DNA from: DASUSH01 sp050996575
GTDB taxonomy: Bacteria; Actinomycetota; Thermoleophilia; Solirubrobacterales; 70-9
Direction: 5' to 3'
Assembly: GCA_050996575.1 (NCBI GenBank)
Contig: JBPCRS010000171.1
Coordinates: 1-10,649 of the forward strand
Length of the DNA stretch: 10,649 nucleotides
Shown here: positions 1 through 6,337 of the stretch, one piece after another
How the letters are laid out: each line of letters begins with the position of its first letter
Numbering within the stretch: the stretch's first letter is position 1
The notes under the pieces: generated by a model
Databases searched by the model: none
What the model was told of the DNA's origin: nothing
Seen by the model: only the letters and a program-made list of their open reading frames with translations
Translations under genes and position numbers: made by a program

Positions 1-879
1 CCGCTCGACCGAGGCTTCGGCTACACCTTCGGCAACAGTCTCCGCCGCGTCCTGCTGTCCTCGCTGGGTGGCGCAGCGATCACCAGTGTCCGCATCGAGG
101 GAGTCTCGCACGAGTTCTCGACCGTCCCAGGCGTGACGGAGGACGTCACCGATCTCGTCCTCAACCTGAAGGACCTGGTCGTGCGGATGCACACCGACGC
201 CGACGAGGTCGAGGTGCCGCTCGTCGTCACCGGACCCGGTGAGGTGACCGCGAAGGACATCGACCTGCCCGCCGGCGTCGAGATCCTCAACCCCGATGCG
301 CCGATTGCGACGCTCGAGAAGAAGACCAAGCTCGAGATCTACATGACGATCGGCCGCGGCCGCGGATACTCGCCGGCCGAGGAGAACAAGTCGGACGATC
401 AGCCGATCGGTGTGATCCCGATCGACTCGATCTTCTCGCCGATCCGTCGTGCCTCCTATGCCGTCGCCTCGGCCCGCGTCGGACAGCGGACCGACTTCGA
501 CAAGCTCTCGCTGGAGATCGAGACCGACAACTCGATCGAGCCCGGCGTTGCGCTACGCGAGGCGGCCGAGATCCTGATCAAGTCGCTGGCGATCTTCACC
601 GACGCAGATCGCGTCGACGAGCTCACCGCCCGCGACGGGATCGGCATCCCCGAGGACAACGGCGACGGCCCGATCGTCGAGGGCGACGATCGGCTGATCG
701 AGGAGCTCGAGATCGGCGTCCGCGCCTACAACTGCCTGAAGCGCGCCGGCATCCAGACGGTCGGCGACCTCGTCCAGAAGTCGGAGTCGGAGCTGAACGC
801 TATCCCGAACTTCGGCAAGCGCTCGACCGACGAGGTAATCGAGGCTCTGACCGCTCTCGGGCTCTCGCTCAGGGACTAG
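1..879 (+). CDS. rpoA: DNA-directed RNA polymerase subunit alpha (5' end outside window)
   Basis: Alpha subunit of RNA polymerase: its N-terminal domain dimerises and nucleates assembly of beta and beta', and its C-terminal domain contacts UP-element DNA and activators. The reading frame is open from the first base and gives 292 residues; the first few dozen residues lie upstream. The first visible residues (PLDRGFGYTFGNSLRRVLLS) match the alpha N-terminal domain, followed by the conserved HEFSTVPGVTEDV stretch. The helix-hairpin-helix alpha-CTD occupies about the last 65 residues; VRAYNCLK carries the Arg, Asn and Lys equivalent to E. coli R265, N268 and K271, the DNA-contacting face, and PNFGKRS follows. 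The protein ends at GLSLRD without a long acidic tail. It sits directly before rplQ, the normal end of the ribosomal-protein alpha operon. The identity is secure; only the true start is not visible. Confidence 0.98.
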   Translation, partial: PLDRGFGYTFGNSLRRVLLSSLGGAAITSVRIEGVSHEFSTVPGVTEDVTDLVLNLKDLVVRMHTDADEVEVPLVVTGPGEVTAKDIDLPAGVEILNPDAPIATLEKKTKLEIYMTIGRGRGYSPAEENKSDDQPIGVIPIDSIFSPIRRASYAVASARVGQRTDFDKLSLEIETDNSIEPGVALREAAEILIKSLAIFTDADRVDELTARDGIGIPEDNGDGPIVEGDDRLIEELEIGVRAYNCLKRAGIQTVGDLVQKSESELNAIPNFGKRSTDEVIEALTALGLSLRD

Positions 880-898
880 TCTCTCCGACCGCTTCGCC

Positions 899-1252
899 AT
901 GCGCCACCGCAAGACCCGCCACAAGCTCAGCCGCGACGCCTCGCACCGCAAGGCGCTGCTTCGCAACCTCTGCCGCGAGGTGATTCAGCACGAGCGGATC
1001 AAGACGAGCCAGGCGAAGGCGAAGGCGGTCAAGCCCGAGCTCGAGAAGCTGATCACGCTCGGAAAGCGCGGCGATCTGCATGCCCGCCGGCAGGCGCTCT
1101 CGCACCTCGGACAGGACAAGTTCCTCGTTCACAAGCTGTTCGAGGAGGTCGCGCCGCGCTACGCCGAGCGGCCCGGCGGCTACACCCGGATCGTCAAGCT
1201 CGGCCCGCGCCGCTCGGACTCGACCGAGATGGTCTTCCTCGAGCTCGTTTGA
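899..1252 (+). CDS. rplQ: 50S ribosomal protein L17
   Basis: Large-subunit ribosomal protein bL17, 117 residues, the usual length of the conserved core. The start MRHRKTRHKLSRDASHRKAL is the family signature, and the protein closes with the conserved RRSDSTEMVFLELV end. The ATG at 899 lies 19 bases after the rpoA stop. No Shine-Dalgarno sequence is seen in the gap, so translation probably depends on coupling to rpoA within one transcript. Many actinobacterial L17 proteins carry a long Ala/Lys-rich C-terminal tail; this one has none. The following truA frame begins within about 15 bases of the stop. Confidence 0.97.
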   Translation: MRHRKTRHKLSRDASHRKALLRNLCREVIQHERIKTSQAKAKAVKPELEKLITLGKRGDLHARRQALSHLGQDKFLVHKLFEEVAPRYAERPGGYTRIVKLGPRRSDSTEMVFLELV

Positions 1253-1269
1253 GGGCCCTCAGGCCCTGA
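1250..1269 (+). promoter_or_regulatory. Hairpin over the truA ribosome-binding site
   Basis: AGGGCC (1252-1257), loop CTCA (1258-1261) and GGCCCT (1262-1267) form a perfect 6-bp stem. The left arm contains most of the presumed Shine-Dalgarno GAGGG and the right arm contains the first two bases of the presumed CTG start. If it forms in the mRNA it would mask truA initiation until ribosomes finishing rplQ open it. That is a coupling model inferred from position only; a stem of this size arises by chance fairly often in such GC-rich DNA. Confidence 0.35.
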
Positions 1270-1997
1270 CGCGCTTCCGGCTCGAGATCGCCTACGACGG
1301 GACGCGATTCCGCGGCTGGGCCGCGCAGCCGGGCCTGCGCACGGTCCAGGCCGAGCTCGAGTCGGCGCTCGCGACGGTGCTGCGAGAGCCGGTCACGCTG
1401 ACCGTGGCGGGGAGGACCGACTCCGGCGTCCACGCGACGGCGCAGGTGGTGAGCTTCGACGCGAAGCGAGCGGGGGAGAGGCTCGTCCGGAGCGTGAACG
1501 CGGTGCTGCCGCGCGATGTCGTCGTGCGCTCGTGCGACGAGGCGGCGCCCGACTTCGACGCCCGGCGCTCGGCACGCTCGCGGGCCTATCGCTACCGCCT
1601 GCTCGCGACGCGAGAGCGCGATCCGCTCGAGCAGGGCCGGGCAATGCACTGGCGCCATCGAGTCGACCGCGACGCGCTCGACGCAGCCGCCGCCGCGGTC
1701 GTCGGCCGCCACGATTTCACCGCCTTCACGCCGACCGAGACCAAGCACCGCCGCTTCGAGCGAGACGTCTTTCGCTGCCGCTGGGAGGGGGAGGTCCCGG
1801 GCCTGGTCTGCCTCGAGATCGAGGCCGACGCCTTCATGCGCAGCATGGTCCGCGTTCTCGTCGGAACGATGCTCGAGGTCGCCGGCGGCCGGCGCCGGCT
1901 CGACGACTTCGTCTCGCTGCTCGACGGCGCCCCGCGCGAGCGTGCGGGCGACACGGCGCCGGCGCACGGGTTGTACCTGGTGGGCGTGCGGTACTAG
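1266..1997 (+). CDS. truA: tRNA pseudouridine(38-40) synthase TruA
   Basis: Converts uridines 38-40 in the anticodon arm of many tRNAs to pseudouridine; cytoplasmic. Counting from the codon at 1266 the protein has 243 residues, typical for TruA. It starts TRFRLEIAYDGTRFRGW, the family's first strand, and holds the catalytic motif GRTDSGVHA with the nucleophilic Asp at about residue 52. The conserved C-terminal FMRSMVRVLVGTMLEVA is present. The start is odd. In this frame there is no ATG, GTG or TTG between an ATG at 1080, deep inside rplQ, and the conserved N-terminus. CTG at 1266 is preceded by GAGGG at 1251-1255, 10 bases away, so I take CTG as the start; a sequencing error is the alternative. 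The GAGGG overlaps the rplQ stop, so the two genes are probably translationally coupled. Confidence 0.93.
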   Translation: MTRFRLEIAYDGTRFRGWAAQPGLRTVQAELESALATVLREPVTLTVAGRTDSGVHATAQVVSFDAKRAGERLVRSVNAVLPRDVVVRSCDEAAPDFDARRSARSRAYRYRLLATRERDPLEQGRAMHWRHRVDRDALDAAAAAVVGRHDFTAFTPTETKHRRFERDVFRCRWEGEVPGLVCLEIEADAFMRSMVRVLVGTMLEVAGGRRRLDDFVSLLDGAPRERAGDTAPAHGLYLVGVRY

Positions 1998-2030
1998 CGG
2001 GCCCGAACCGCTGAGGTCCTCCGCCGCCGT

Positions 2031-2061
2031 CTGCGCCCCCGCGCGGCCGCGGGGCACGCAG
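2031..2061 (+). terminator. GC-rich hairpin after truA, possible terminator
   Basis: CCCCGCG (2037-2043), loop CGGC and CGCGGGG (2048-2054) make a perfect 7-bp stem. It is extended by CTGCG (2031-2035) pairing with CGCAG (2057-2061) across a small internal loop. It lies about 35 bases after the truA stop, where the ribosomal operon transcript would be expected to end. A second small stem, CGCAC/GTGCG at 2078-2091, follows and is trailed by TCTTCT. Neither has a proper U-tract, which is common in high-GC actinobacteria, so the assignment as a terminator is tentative. Confidence 0.4.
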
Positions 2062-2102
2062 GGCGACGGGGAGTAGGCGCACTCCCGTGCGTCTTCTGTG
2101 AC

Positions 2103-2137
2103 ATTCGCGCGCCACGGGTCACGTTTTAGGCGCGAAT
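2103..2137. promoter_or_regulatory. Perfect 8-bp inverted repeat, possible operator
   Basis: ATTCGCGC (2103-2110) and GCGCGAAT (2130-2137) are exact reverse complements separated by 19 bases, ending 9 bases before the ATG at 2147 and 39 before the ATG at 2177. Centre-to-centre spacing is 27 bases, roughly two and a half helical turns. Position upstream of a gene whose product starts with an AbiEi-like winged helix suggests an autoregulatory operator, as AbiEi antitoxins bind inverted repeats in their own promoters. A transcript hairpin is the alternative. No convincing -10/-35 pair could be fixed in this stretch. Confidence 0.35.
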
Positions 2138-2176
2138 CTGGCCGCTATGGACGACGTGTGTTCTCAGGCGGACAAT

Positions 2177-3088
2177 ATGCGCCCTTCTCGGAACACACGT
2201 CGGCTCGAGCGGGCGCTTTCAGCGCTTGCCGACCGCCAGGACGGGATCGTCGACGACGCCGATCTCTTCGGGCTCGGGTTTTCGCGCGACCAGGTCAAGT
2301 ACCGGCTGGCTTTGGGCCGGCTCCATCGCATCCACCCCGGCGTCTACGCGGTTGGGCGCAGGCGGCTGACGAGGGAAGGTGTCTGGCTGGCGGCCGTGCG
2401 GGCGTGCGGGCCGGGGGCGCTACTTGGATACCGAAGCGCCGGTGCAAAGTACGGGACTGTCGCCGATCTGAGCAACGGGACCGAGATCCTGACCACGGCA
2501 AGCCGCCACTCGCAGGAGCGGATCCTCGTCCACCGCACCCGCTCGCTTCACCCCGATGACCGCATGAACCTCGACGGCATCCCGATCACGAGCTGGGCGC
2601 GGACGATGCTCGACCTCGCCGACGTCCTCACCCCGGACCGCCTCGAGCGCGCCCTCGACGAATCGGAATACCTCCGCCTCTTCGACCTGAACGCCCTCCA
2701 CGCCGCCATCGAGCGAAGCCCAGGCCGGCGGGGCCGCAAAACATTGTGTGCCTTACTCGCGAAGTGGGACCACGCATCGCCGACCAGATCCGATCTTGAA
2801 GACCGCTTCCTCGAGCTCTGCGCCGACCACGGCCTGCCCAAGCCCCACACCAACACCACCGTCTGCGGCTTTGATGTCGATGCCCTATTCGCCGATCGGA
2901 AACTGATCGTCGAGCTCGACGGCGCCGCCGCCCACCGCACCCGCTCGCGCTTCGAGTCCGACCGCGTCCGCGACGCGAAGCTGCAGATCGCCGGCTACCG
3001 CGTTGTCCGCATCACCTGGCGGCGCCTCCGTGATGAGCCCGCCGAGGTTGCGGCGGACCTGCGGGCGTTGCTCGCTATTAACCCGTGA
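2177..3088 (+). CDS. AbiEi-like wHTH plus DUF559 (Vsr/PD-(D/E)XK-like) nuclease-domain protein
   Basis: Predicted DNA-binding protein with a nuclease-fold tail; substrate unknown. From ATG 2177 it has 303 residues. Residues about 10-60 (LERALSALADRQDG to HPGVYAVG) resemble the N-terminal winged helix of type IV AbiEi antitoxins. A middle alpha/beta region (about 75-200) contains TSWARTMLDLAD. Residues about 201-300 are a DUF559 domain, related to very-short-patch repair endonucleases: E208, FDVDALF (D233, D235), IVELDG (E246, D248), a His at 253 and the ESDRVRDAKL helix before GYRVVRITWRRL. The candidate acidic residues of the nuclease fold are all present, so it may be active. I chose 2177 because AGGCGG sits 5 bases before it; ATG 2147 would add ten residues but has no ribosome-binding site. 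No AbiEii toxin lies beside it. It stands alone between two housekeeping blocks and uses more A/T-ending codons near its start than its neighbours, which fits acquisition by transfer. Function in defence, repair or regulation is not established. Confidence 0.85.
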   Translation: MRPSRNTRRLERALSALADRQDGIVDDADLFGLGFSRDQVKYRLALGRLHRIHPGVYAVGRRRLTREGVWLAAVRACGPGALLGYRSAGAKYGTVADLSNGTEILTTASRHSQERILVHRTRSLHPDDRMNLDGIPITSWARTMLDLADVLTPDRLERALDESEYLRLFDLNALHAAIERSPGRRGRKTLCALLAKWDHASPTRSDLEDRFLELCADHGLPKPHTNTTVCGFDVDALFADRKLIVELDGAAAHRTRSRFESDRVRDAKLQIAGYRVVRITWRRLRDEPAEVAADLRALLAINP

Positions 3089-3114
3089 CCTGCGCCGCTG
3101 GGTCCAGGCAGCGG

Positions 3115-3465
3115 TCGACTCGGCGAGGAGTCGCCCCAGGCGGAGGTGAAGATGCCCTTGGGGTCGAGGCCCGCCGCGATGCCCGACGCGGCGTAGACCG
3201 GGCTGCGCTGTCCCGAAGCGGTCGCCGACGCCGGCACCGCGGCGCTCCAGGCTCGCCGGCGGCCGGGGCGGTCGCGGTCGTGCCGTTGCCGCGGTCGTTG
3301 ACCCAGGCGACGTGCAGAGCCCAGTCGGCGGTCCGCTCGAGCCCGATCTCGGTCAGGTTGGTGCGCTCACCCGGCTGGTTGCTCTCGGTCAGCGGGAACC
3401 ATTGATCGCCGATGTGGTCACTCTCGGCCAGGCGCCAGCGGGCATCCCAGCGCAGGCCGCGACCG
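3115..3465 (-). pseudogene. Decayed, frame-shifted coding remnant of unknown family
   Basis: This gap holds no intact gene but looks formerly coding on the minus strand. Reading down from about 3465, one frame gives a protein-like run of about 60 residues (RWRLAESDHIGDQWFPLTES, then NLTEIGLERTADWALHVAWV) with roughly 90% G/C at third positions. That bias fades near 3250. A second minus frame then becomes protein-like (SPVYAASGIAAGLDPKGIFT, then SAWGDSS), with high third-position G/C, until about 3115. The first frame has no start codon: its upper end is cut off at the surE promoter. The overlapping plus-strand frame has much weaker codon bias. I read it as the C-terminal remnant of a gene broken by at least one indel. 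The LDPKGIF piece faintly recalls the C-terminal ends of FAD-linked oxidases, but this is too weak to name the family. Confidence 0.4.
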
Positions 3466-3478
3466 TCGCCACCACCCC

Positions 3479-3484
3479 TAGAAT
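3479..3484 (+). promoter_or_regulatory. -10 element (TAGAAT) for leaderless surE transcript
   Basis: TAGAAT fits the actinobacterial TANNNT -10 consensus and ends 7 bases before the GTG of surE, placing the expected transcription start at or next to the start codon. No Shine-Dalgarno sequence is present, which agrees with a leaderless message. No clear -35 hexamer is visible at the expected distance. Confidence 0.5.
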
Positions 3485-3491
3485 CGGCCCA

Positions 3492-4304
3492 GTGAAGGTC
3501 CTCCTCACCAACGACGACGGCATTTCGGCGGAGGGCCTCCACGCGATCCGTCGCCGGCTTCGCGAGATCGACGGGGTCGAGGTCAGCGTGATCGCGCCGG
3601 ACTCGAATCGCTCGGCGACGGCGCGCTCGATCACGACGCGCTCGCCGCTCTGGGTCGAGGAGATCCGCTTCGATGACGGTGATCTCGGGTTCGCCACCGA
3701 CGGTACCCCGGTCGACTGCGTCCGCTTCGCCGACCTCGGCCTGATCGGCGGTAAGCCCGACCTGATCGTCTCCGGGATCAACCACGGCGCAAACCTCGGC
3801 GATGACGTCACTTACTCGGGCACGGTCGCGGCCGCATTCGAAGGCATCGTCCTCGGCATCCCGTCGGTCGCGATGTCGCAGCAATCCGAGCGCAAGGAGA
3901 TGGACTTCCGCTTCGGCCGCAGCTTCGATTTTTCGTATGCGGCTCGATTCGGCGCCGAGCTGGTCCGGCGCCTGATCGAGGACCTGCCACCGCCCGACAC
4001 GCTGATCAACGTCAACTGCCCCGCCGGCGAGCCCGAGGGCGTCGAGGTCGCGCGGCTCGGCAAGCGCCTCTACAACGACGAGCTCAAGCAGGTCGAGGAG
4101 GATGGCGACGGCCGCAAGCGCTACCGGATCTACGGCTTCGAGCCCTCGTTCGAGGATGAGGAGGGCACCGACCTCGCCGCGATCGCCCGCGGTCGGATCG
4201 CGCTCACCCCGATCCACTTCGACCTCACCCACCACGACGGGCTCGAGAACCTGCGCTCCTGGGATTTCGAGGCGATGCTCGCCGGCCCGGCCGAGACCCG
4301 CTAG
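3492..4304 (+). CDS. surE: 5'/3'-nucleotidase SurE (survival protein)
   Basis: Metal-dependent phosphatase that removes phosphate from nucleoside 5'- and 3'-monophosphates; cytoplasmic, linked to nucleotide salvage and stationary-phase survival. It has 270 residues, normal for the family. The start MKVLLTNDDGISAEGL carries the metal-binding D8 and D9; APDSNRSATARSIT supplies S41 and SGINHGANLGDDV supplies N97, equivalent to Asp8, Asp9, Ser39 and Asn95 of the Thermotoga enzyme. The GTG at 3492 gives exactly the family N-terminus, and a TAGAAT box just before it suggests a leaderless mRNA. ligA starts 4 bases after the stop, so the two are co-transcribed. Confidence 0.97.
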   Translation: MKVLLTNDDGISAEGLHAIRRRLREIDGVEVSVIAPDSNRSATARSITTRSPLWVEEIRFDDGDLGFATDGTPVDCVRFADLGLIGGKPDLIVSGINHGANLGDDVTYSGTVAAAFEGIVLGIPSVAMSQQSERKEMDFRFGRSFDFSYAARFGAELVRRLIEDLPPPDTLINVNCPAGEPEGVEVARLGKRLYNDELKQVEEDGDGRKRYRIYGFEPSFEDEEGTDLAAIARGRIALTPIHFDLTHHDGLENLRSWDFEAMLAGPAETR

Positions 4305-4308
4305 CCAG

Positions 4309-6333
4309 TTGACAGCTGCCGGCCCCGCCAAGCGCTCCGCCGAGCTTCGCGAAGAGCTCGAGGCCCACAACCACCGCTACTACGTACTCGACGACCCGAC
4401 CGTCTCCGACGAGGACTACGACGCGCTGATCAACGAGCTGCGCGCGATCGAGGCGGAGAATCCGGAGTTGCGGACGACGGACTCGCCGACGCAGAGGGTC
4501 GGTGGCCGGCCGCTCGGGAAGTTCGAGCCGGTCAGCCACGCCGAGCCGATGCTCTCGCTCGGCAATGCGCGCGGGGCGGAAGAATTCCGAGCCTGGGAGA
4601 CGCGCCTGCACAACCAGCTCAAGCGGCTCGACATCGAGCCCGGCGATCTCCGCTTCGTCTCCGAGCCGAAGATCGACGGCCTGGCGATCTCGCTCAGCTA
4701 TGAGGATGGCGTCTTCGTCCGTGGCGCTACCCGCGGCGACGGTGTCACCGGAGAGGATGTGACCCGCAACCTGCGTACGGTCGGCGACATTCCCGAGCGG
4801 ATCGAGGACGCGCCCGAGCTGGTCGAGGTCCGCGGTGAGGTCTATCTGCCACGCAGTGCCTTCGCCGAGCTCAACGAGGCCCGCGCGGCGGCCGGCGAGC
4901 CGACATTCGCCAACCCGCGCAACTCCGCGGCGGGCTCATTGCGCCAGCTCGACCCCGAGGTGACCGCGTCACGACCGCTCTCGATCTGGGCGTACGGGAT
5001 CGGTGCCCACCGCGGGATCGAGTTCTCGAGCCACTCCGATGAGCTCAAGTGGATGCGCGATCACGGTTTCAAGGTCAACGGCGAGATCGCCGTCCACGAC
5101 TCGGCCGACGAGGTCGTCGCCCGCTGCGAGTGGTGGGAACAGCGCCGCGAGGGGCTGGACTTCGAGATCGACGGGGTGGTGATCAAGGTCGACCAGCGCT
5201 CGCTCTGGCGCGAGCTCGGCGTCGCGGGCCGCGAGCCGCGCTGGGCGATCGCCTGGAAGTTCCCGCCGATGACCGCGACGACGACGCTCAACCGGATCGT
5301 CTGGAACGTCGGCCGGCGCGGCAACATGCTGCCGTTCGCGATGCTCGAGGCGGTCCGTGTCTCCGGCGTCACGGTGACGACGGCGACGCTCCACAACGAG
5401 GAGGACCTGGCGCGAAAGGACGTGCGCGAGGGCGACGAGGTCGTGATCATGCGCGCCGGCGACGTGATCCCCCAGGTCGTCTCGCCGCTGATCCAGCGCC
5501 GCAAGGGCAGGCGGCTGCGAAAGGCGCGCCCACCAAAGAAGTGCCCTGCCTGCGGCACCCCGACTGAGAAGGAGCCCGACGATGTCTTCACCCGCTGTCC
5601 GAACCGGCGCGGCTGCCCCGGCCAGACCTTCCAGCTCGTCAAGCATTTCGTCTCGCGTGGGGCGATGGACATCGAGGGCTTCGGCGAGAAGCAGGCCTAC
5701 CGCTTCCTCGACGAGGGGCTGATCGGCGACCCGGCCGACATCTACGACCTTGCCGCGGAAGCGCTGACCGAGCTCGAGGGCTTTGGCGAGATCTCGGCAC
5801 GGAACCTGGTCGGCGAGATCGAGCGCTCGCGTGAGCGCCCGTTCGGCACCGTGCTCTTGGCGCTCGGCCTGCCTGGAATCGGCCACGTCAACGCGCATGC
5901 GCTCGCCGACCACTTCGGCTCGATCGACGCCCTGTTCGAGGCCGATCCGGAGGCGATCGCCGAGACCGAGGGCATGGGCCCGGTGCTCGCCGAGCAGCTC
6001 GCCGAGGAGCTCGCCGACGCCGCGACCCGCGATCTGATCGCGCGGCTACGCGATCGGGGCCTCAAGTTCGAGCTCTCCGCCGAGGAGCGCCGCGAGGAGG
6101 GCGGCCCGCTCGAGGGCAAGACCTTCGTCCTCACCGGAACGATGCCCGATCTCACCCGCGGGGAAGCGACGAAACGAATCAAGCGCGCCGGCGGCAAGGT
6201 GACCGGCTCGGTCTCGAAGAAGACCGACTACGTCGTCGCCGGTGACAGCCCGGGCTCGAAGCTCGCAAAGGCCGAGGAGATCGGCACCCAGATCCTCGAC
6301 GAGGACGGGCTCGTCGAGCTCCTGGGAGACTGA
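4309..6333 (+). CDS. ligA: NAD-dependent DNA ligase LigA
   Basis: Seals nicks in duplex DNA using NAD+, chiefly joining Okazaki fragments and closing repair patches. It has 674 residues, the standard length. Domains in order: Ia NMN-binding region (about 1-75, with HNHRYYVLDDPTVSDEDYD); adenylation domain with catalytic Lys121 in EPKIDGLAIS; OB fold (about 320-400) ending RAGDVIPQVV; zinc finger with C412, C415, C430 and C436; helix-hairpin-helix domain (about 445-585); and BRCT domain (about 598-674, LEGKTFVLTGTM). The TTG at 4309 is the only sensible start: the next in-frame ATG lies past domain Ia. The OB-fold motif usually written VGRTGxxTPVA is VGRRGNMLPFA here. It follows surE by 4 bases with no obvious ribosome-binding site, suggesting translational coupling. 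Confidence 0.98.
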   Translation: MTAAGPAKRSAELREELEAHNHRYYVLDDPTVSDEDYDALINELRAIEAENPELRTTDSPTQRVGGRPLGKFEPVSHAEPMLSLGNARGAEEFRAWETRLHNQLKRLDIEPGDLRFVSEPKIDGLAISLSYEDGVFVRGATRGDGVTGEDVTRNLRTVGDIPERIEDAPELVEVRGEVYLPRSAFAELNEARAAAGEPTFANPRNSAAGSLRQLDPEVTASRPLSIWAYGIGAHRGIEFSSHSDELKWMRDHGFKVNGEIAVHDSADEVVARCEWWEQRREGLDFEIDGVVIKVDQRSLWRELGVAGREPRWAIAWKFPPMTATTTLNRIVWNVGRRGNMLPFAMLEAVRVSGVTVTTATLHNEEDLARKDVREGDEVVIMRAGDVIPQVVSPLIQRRKGRRLRKARPPKKCPACGTPTEKEPDDVFTRCPNRRGCPGQTFQLVKHFVSRGAMDIEGFGEKQAYRFLDEGLIGDPADIYDLAAEALTELEGFGEISARNLVGEIERSRERPFGTVLLALGLPGIGHVNAHALADHFGSIDALFEADPEAIAETEGMGPVLAEQLAEELADAATRDLIARLRDRGLKFELSAEERREEGGPLEGKTFVLTGTMPDLTRGEATKRIKRAGGKVTGSVSKKTDYVVAGDSPGSKLAKAEEIGTQILDEDGLVELLGD

Positions 6334-6337
6334 GGCG

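Noticed and set aside
1194..2057. 287-codon minus-strand open frame over truA
   Set aside because: Antisense shadow of a gene with intact TruA motifs; rich in Arg, Ala and Gly as expected by chance.
2147..2176. Ten-residue N-terminal extension of the DUF559 protein from ATG 2147
   Set aside because: No ribosome-binding site or clear -10 element precedes it, while AGGCGG stands 5 bases before ATG 2177. It cannot be fully excluded as a leaderless start.
3085..3405. Plus-strand open frame in the truA-surE accessory gap
   Set aside because: Its translation is Arg/Ala/Ser-rich with weak third-position bias, whereas the minus strand shows strong coding bias over the same bases.
2147..3491. Complete AbiE-type toxin-antitoxin pair or defence island
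   Set aside because: No AbiEii nucleotidyltransferase toxin or other defence gene is next to the AbiEi-like protein; only the single gene and an unrelated remnant are present.
3078..4370. Long minus-strand open frame across surE
   Set aside because: Over surE it is the antisense shadow of a clear, motif-complete gene. Only its end within 3115-3465 has independent coding character, and that is reported as a remnant.
4969..5913. 314-codon minus-strand open frame inside ligA
   Set aside because: Antisense shadow of the ligase adenylation, OB and zinc-finger regions; no recognisable protein.
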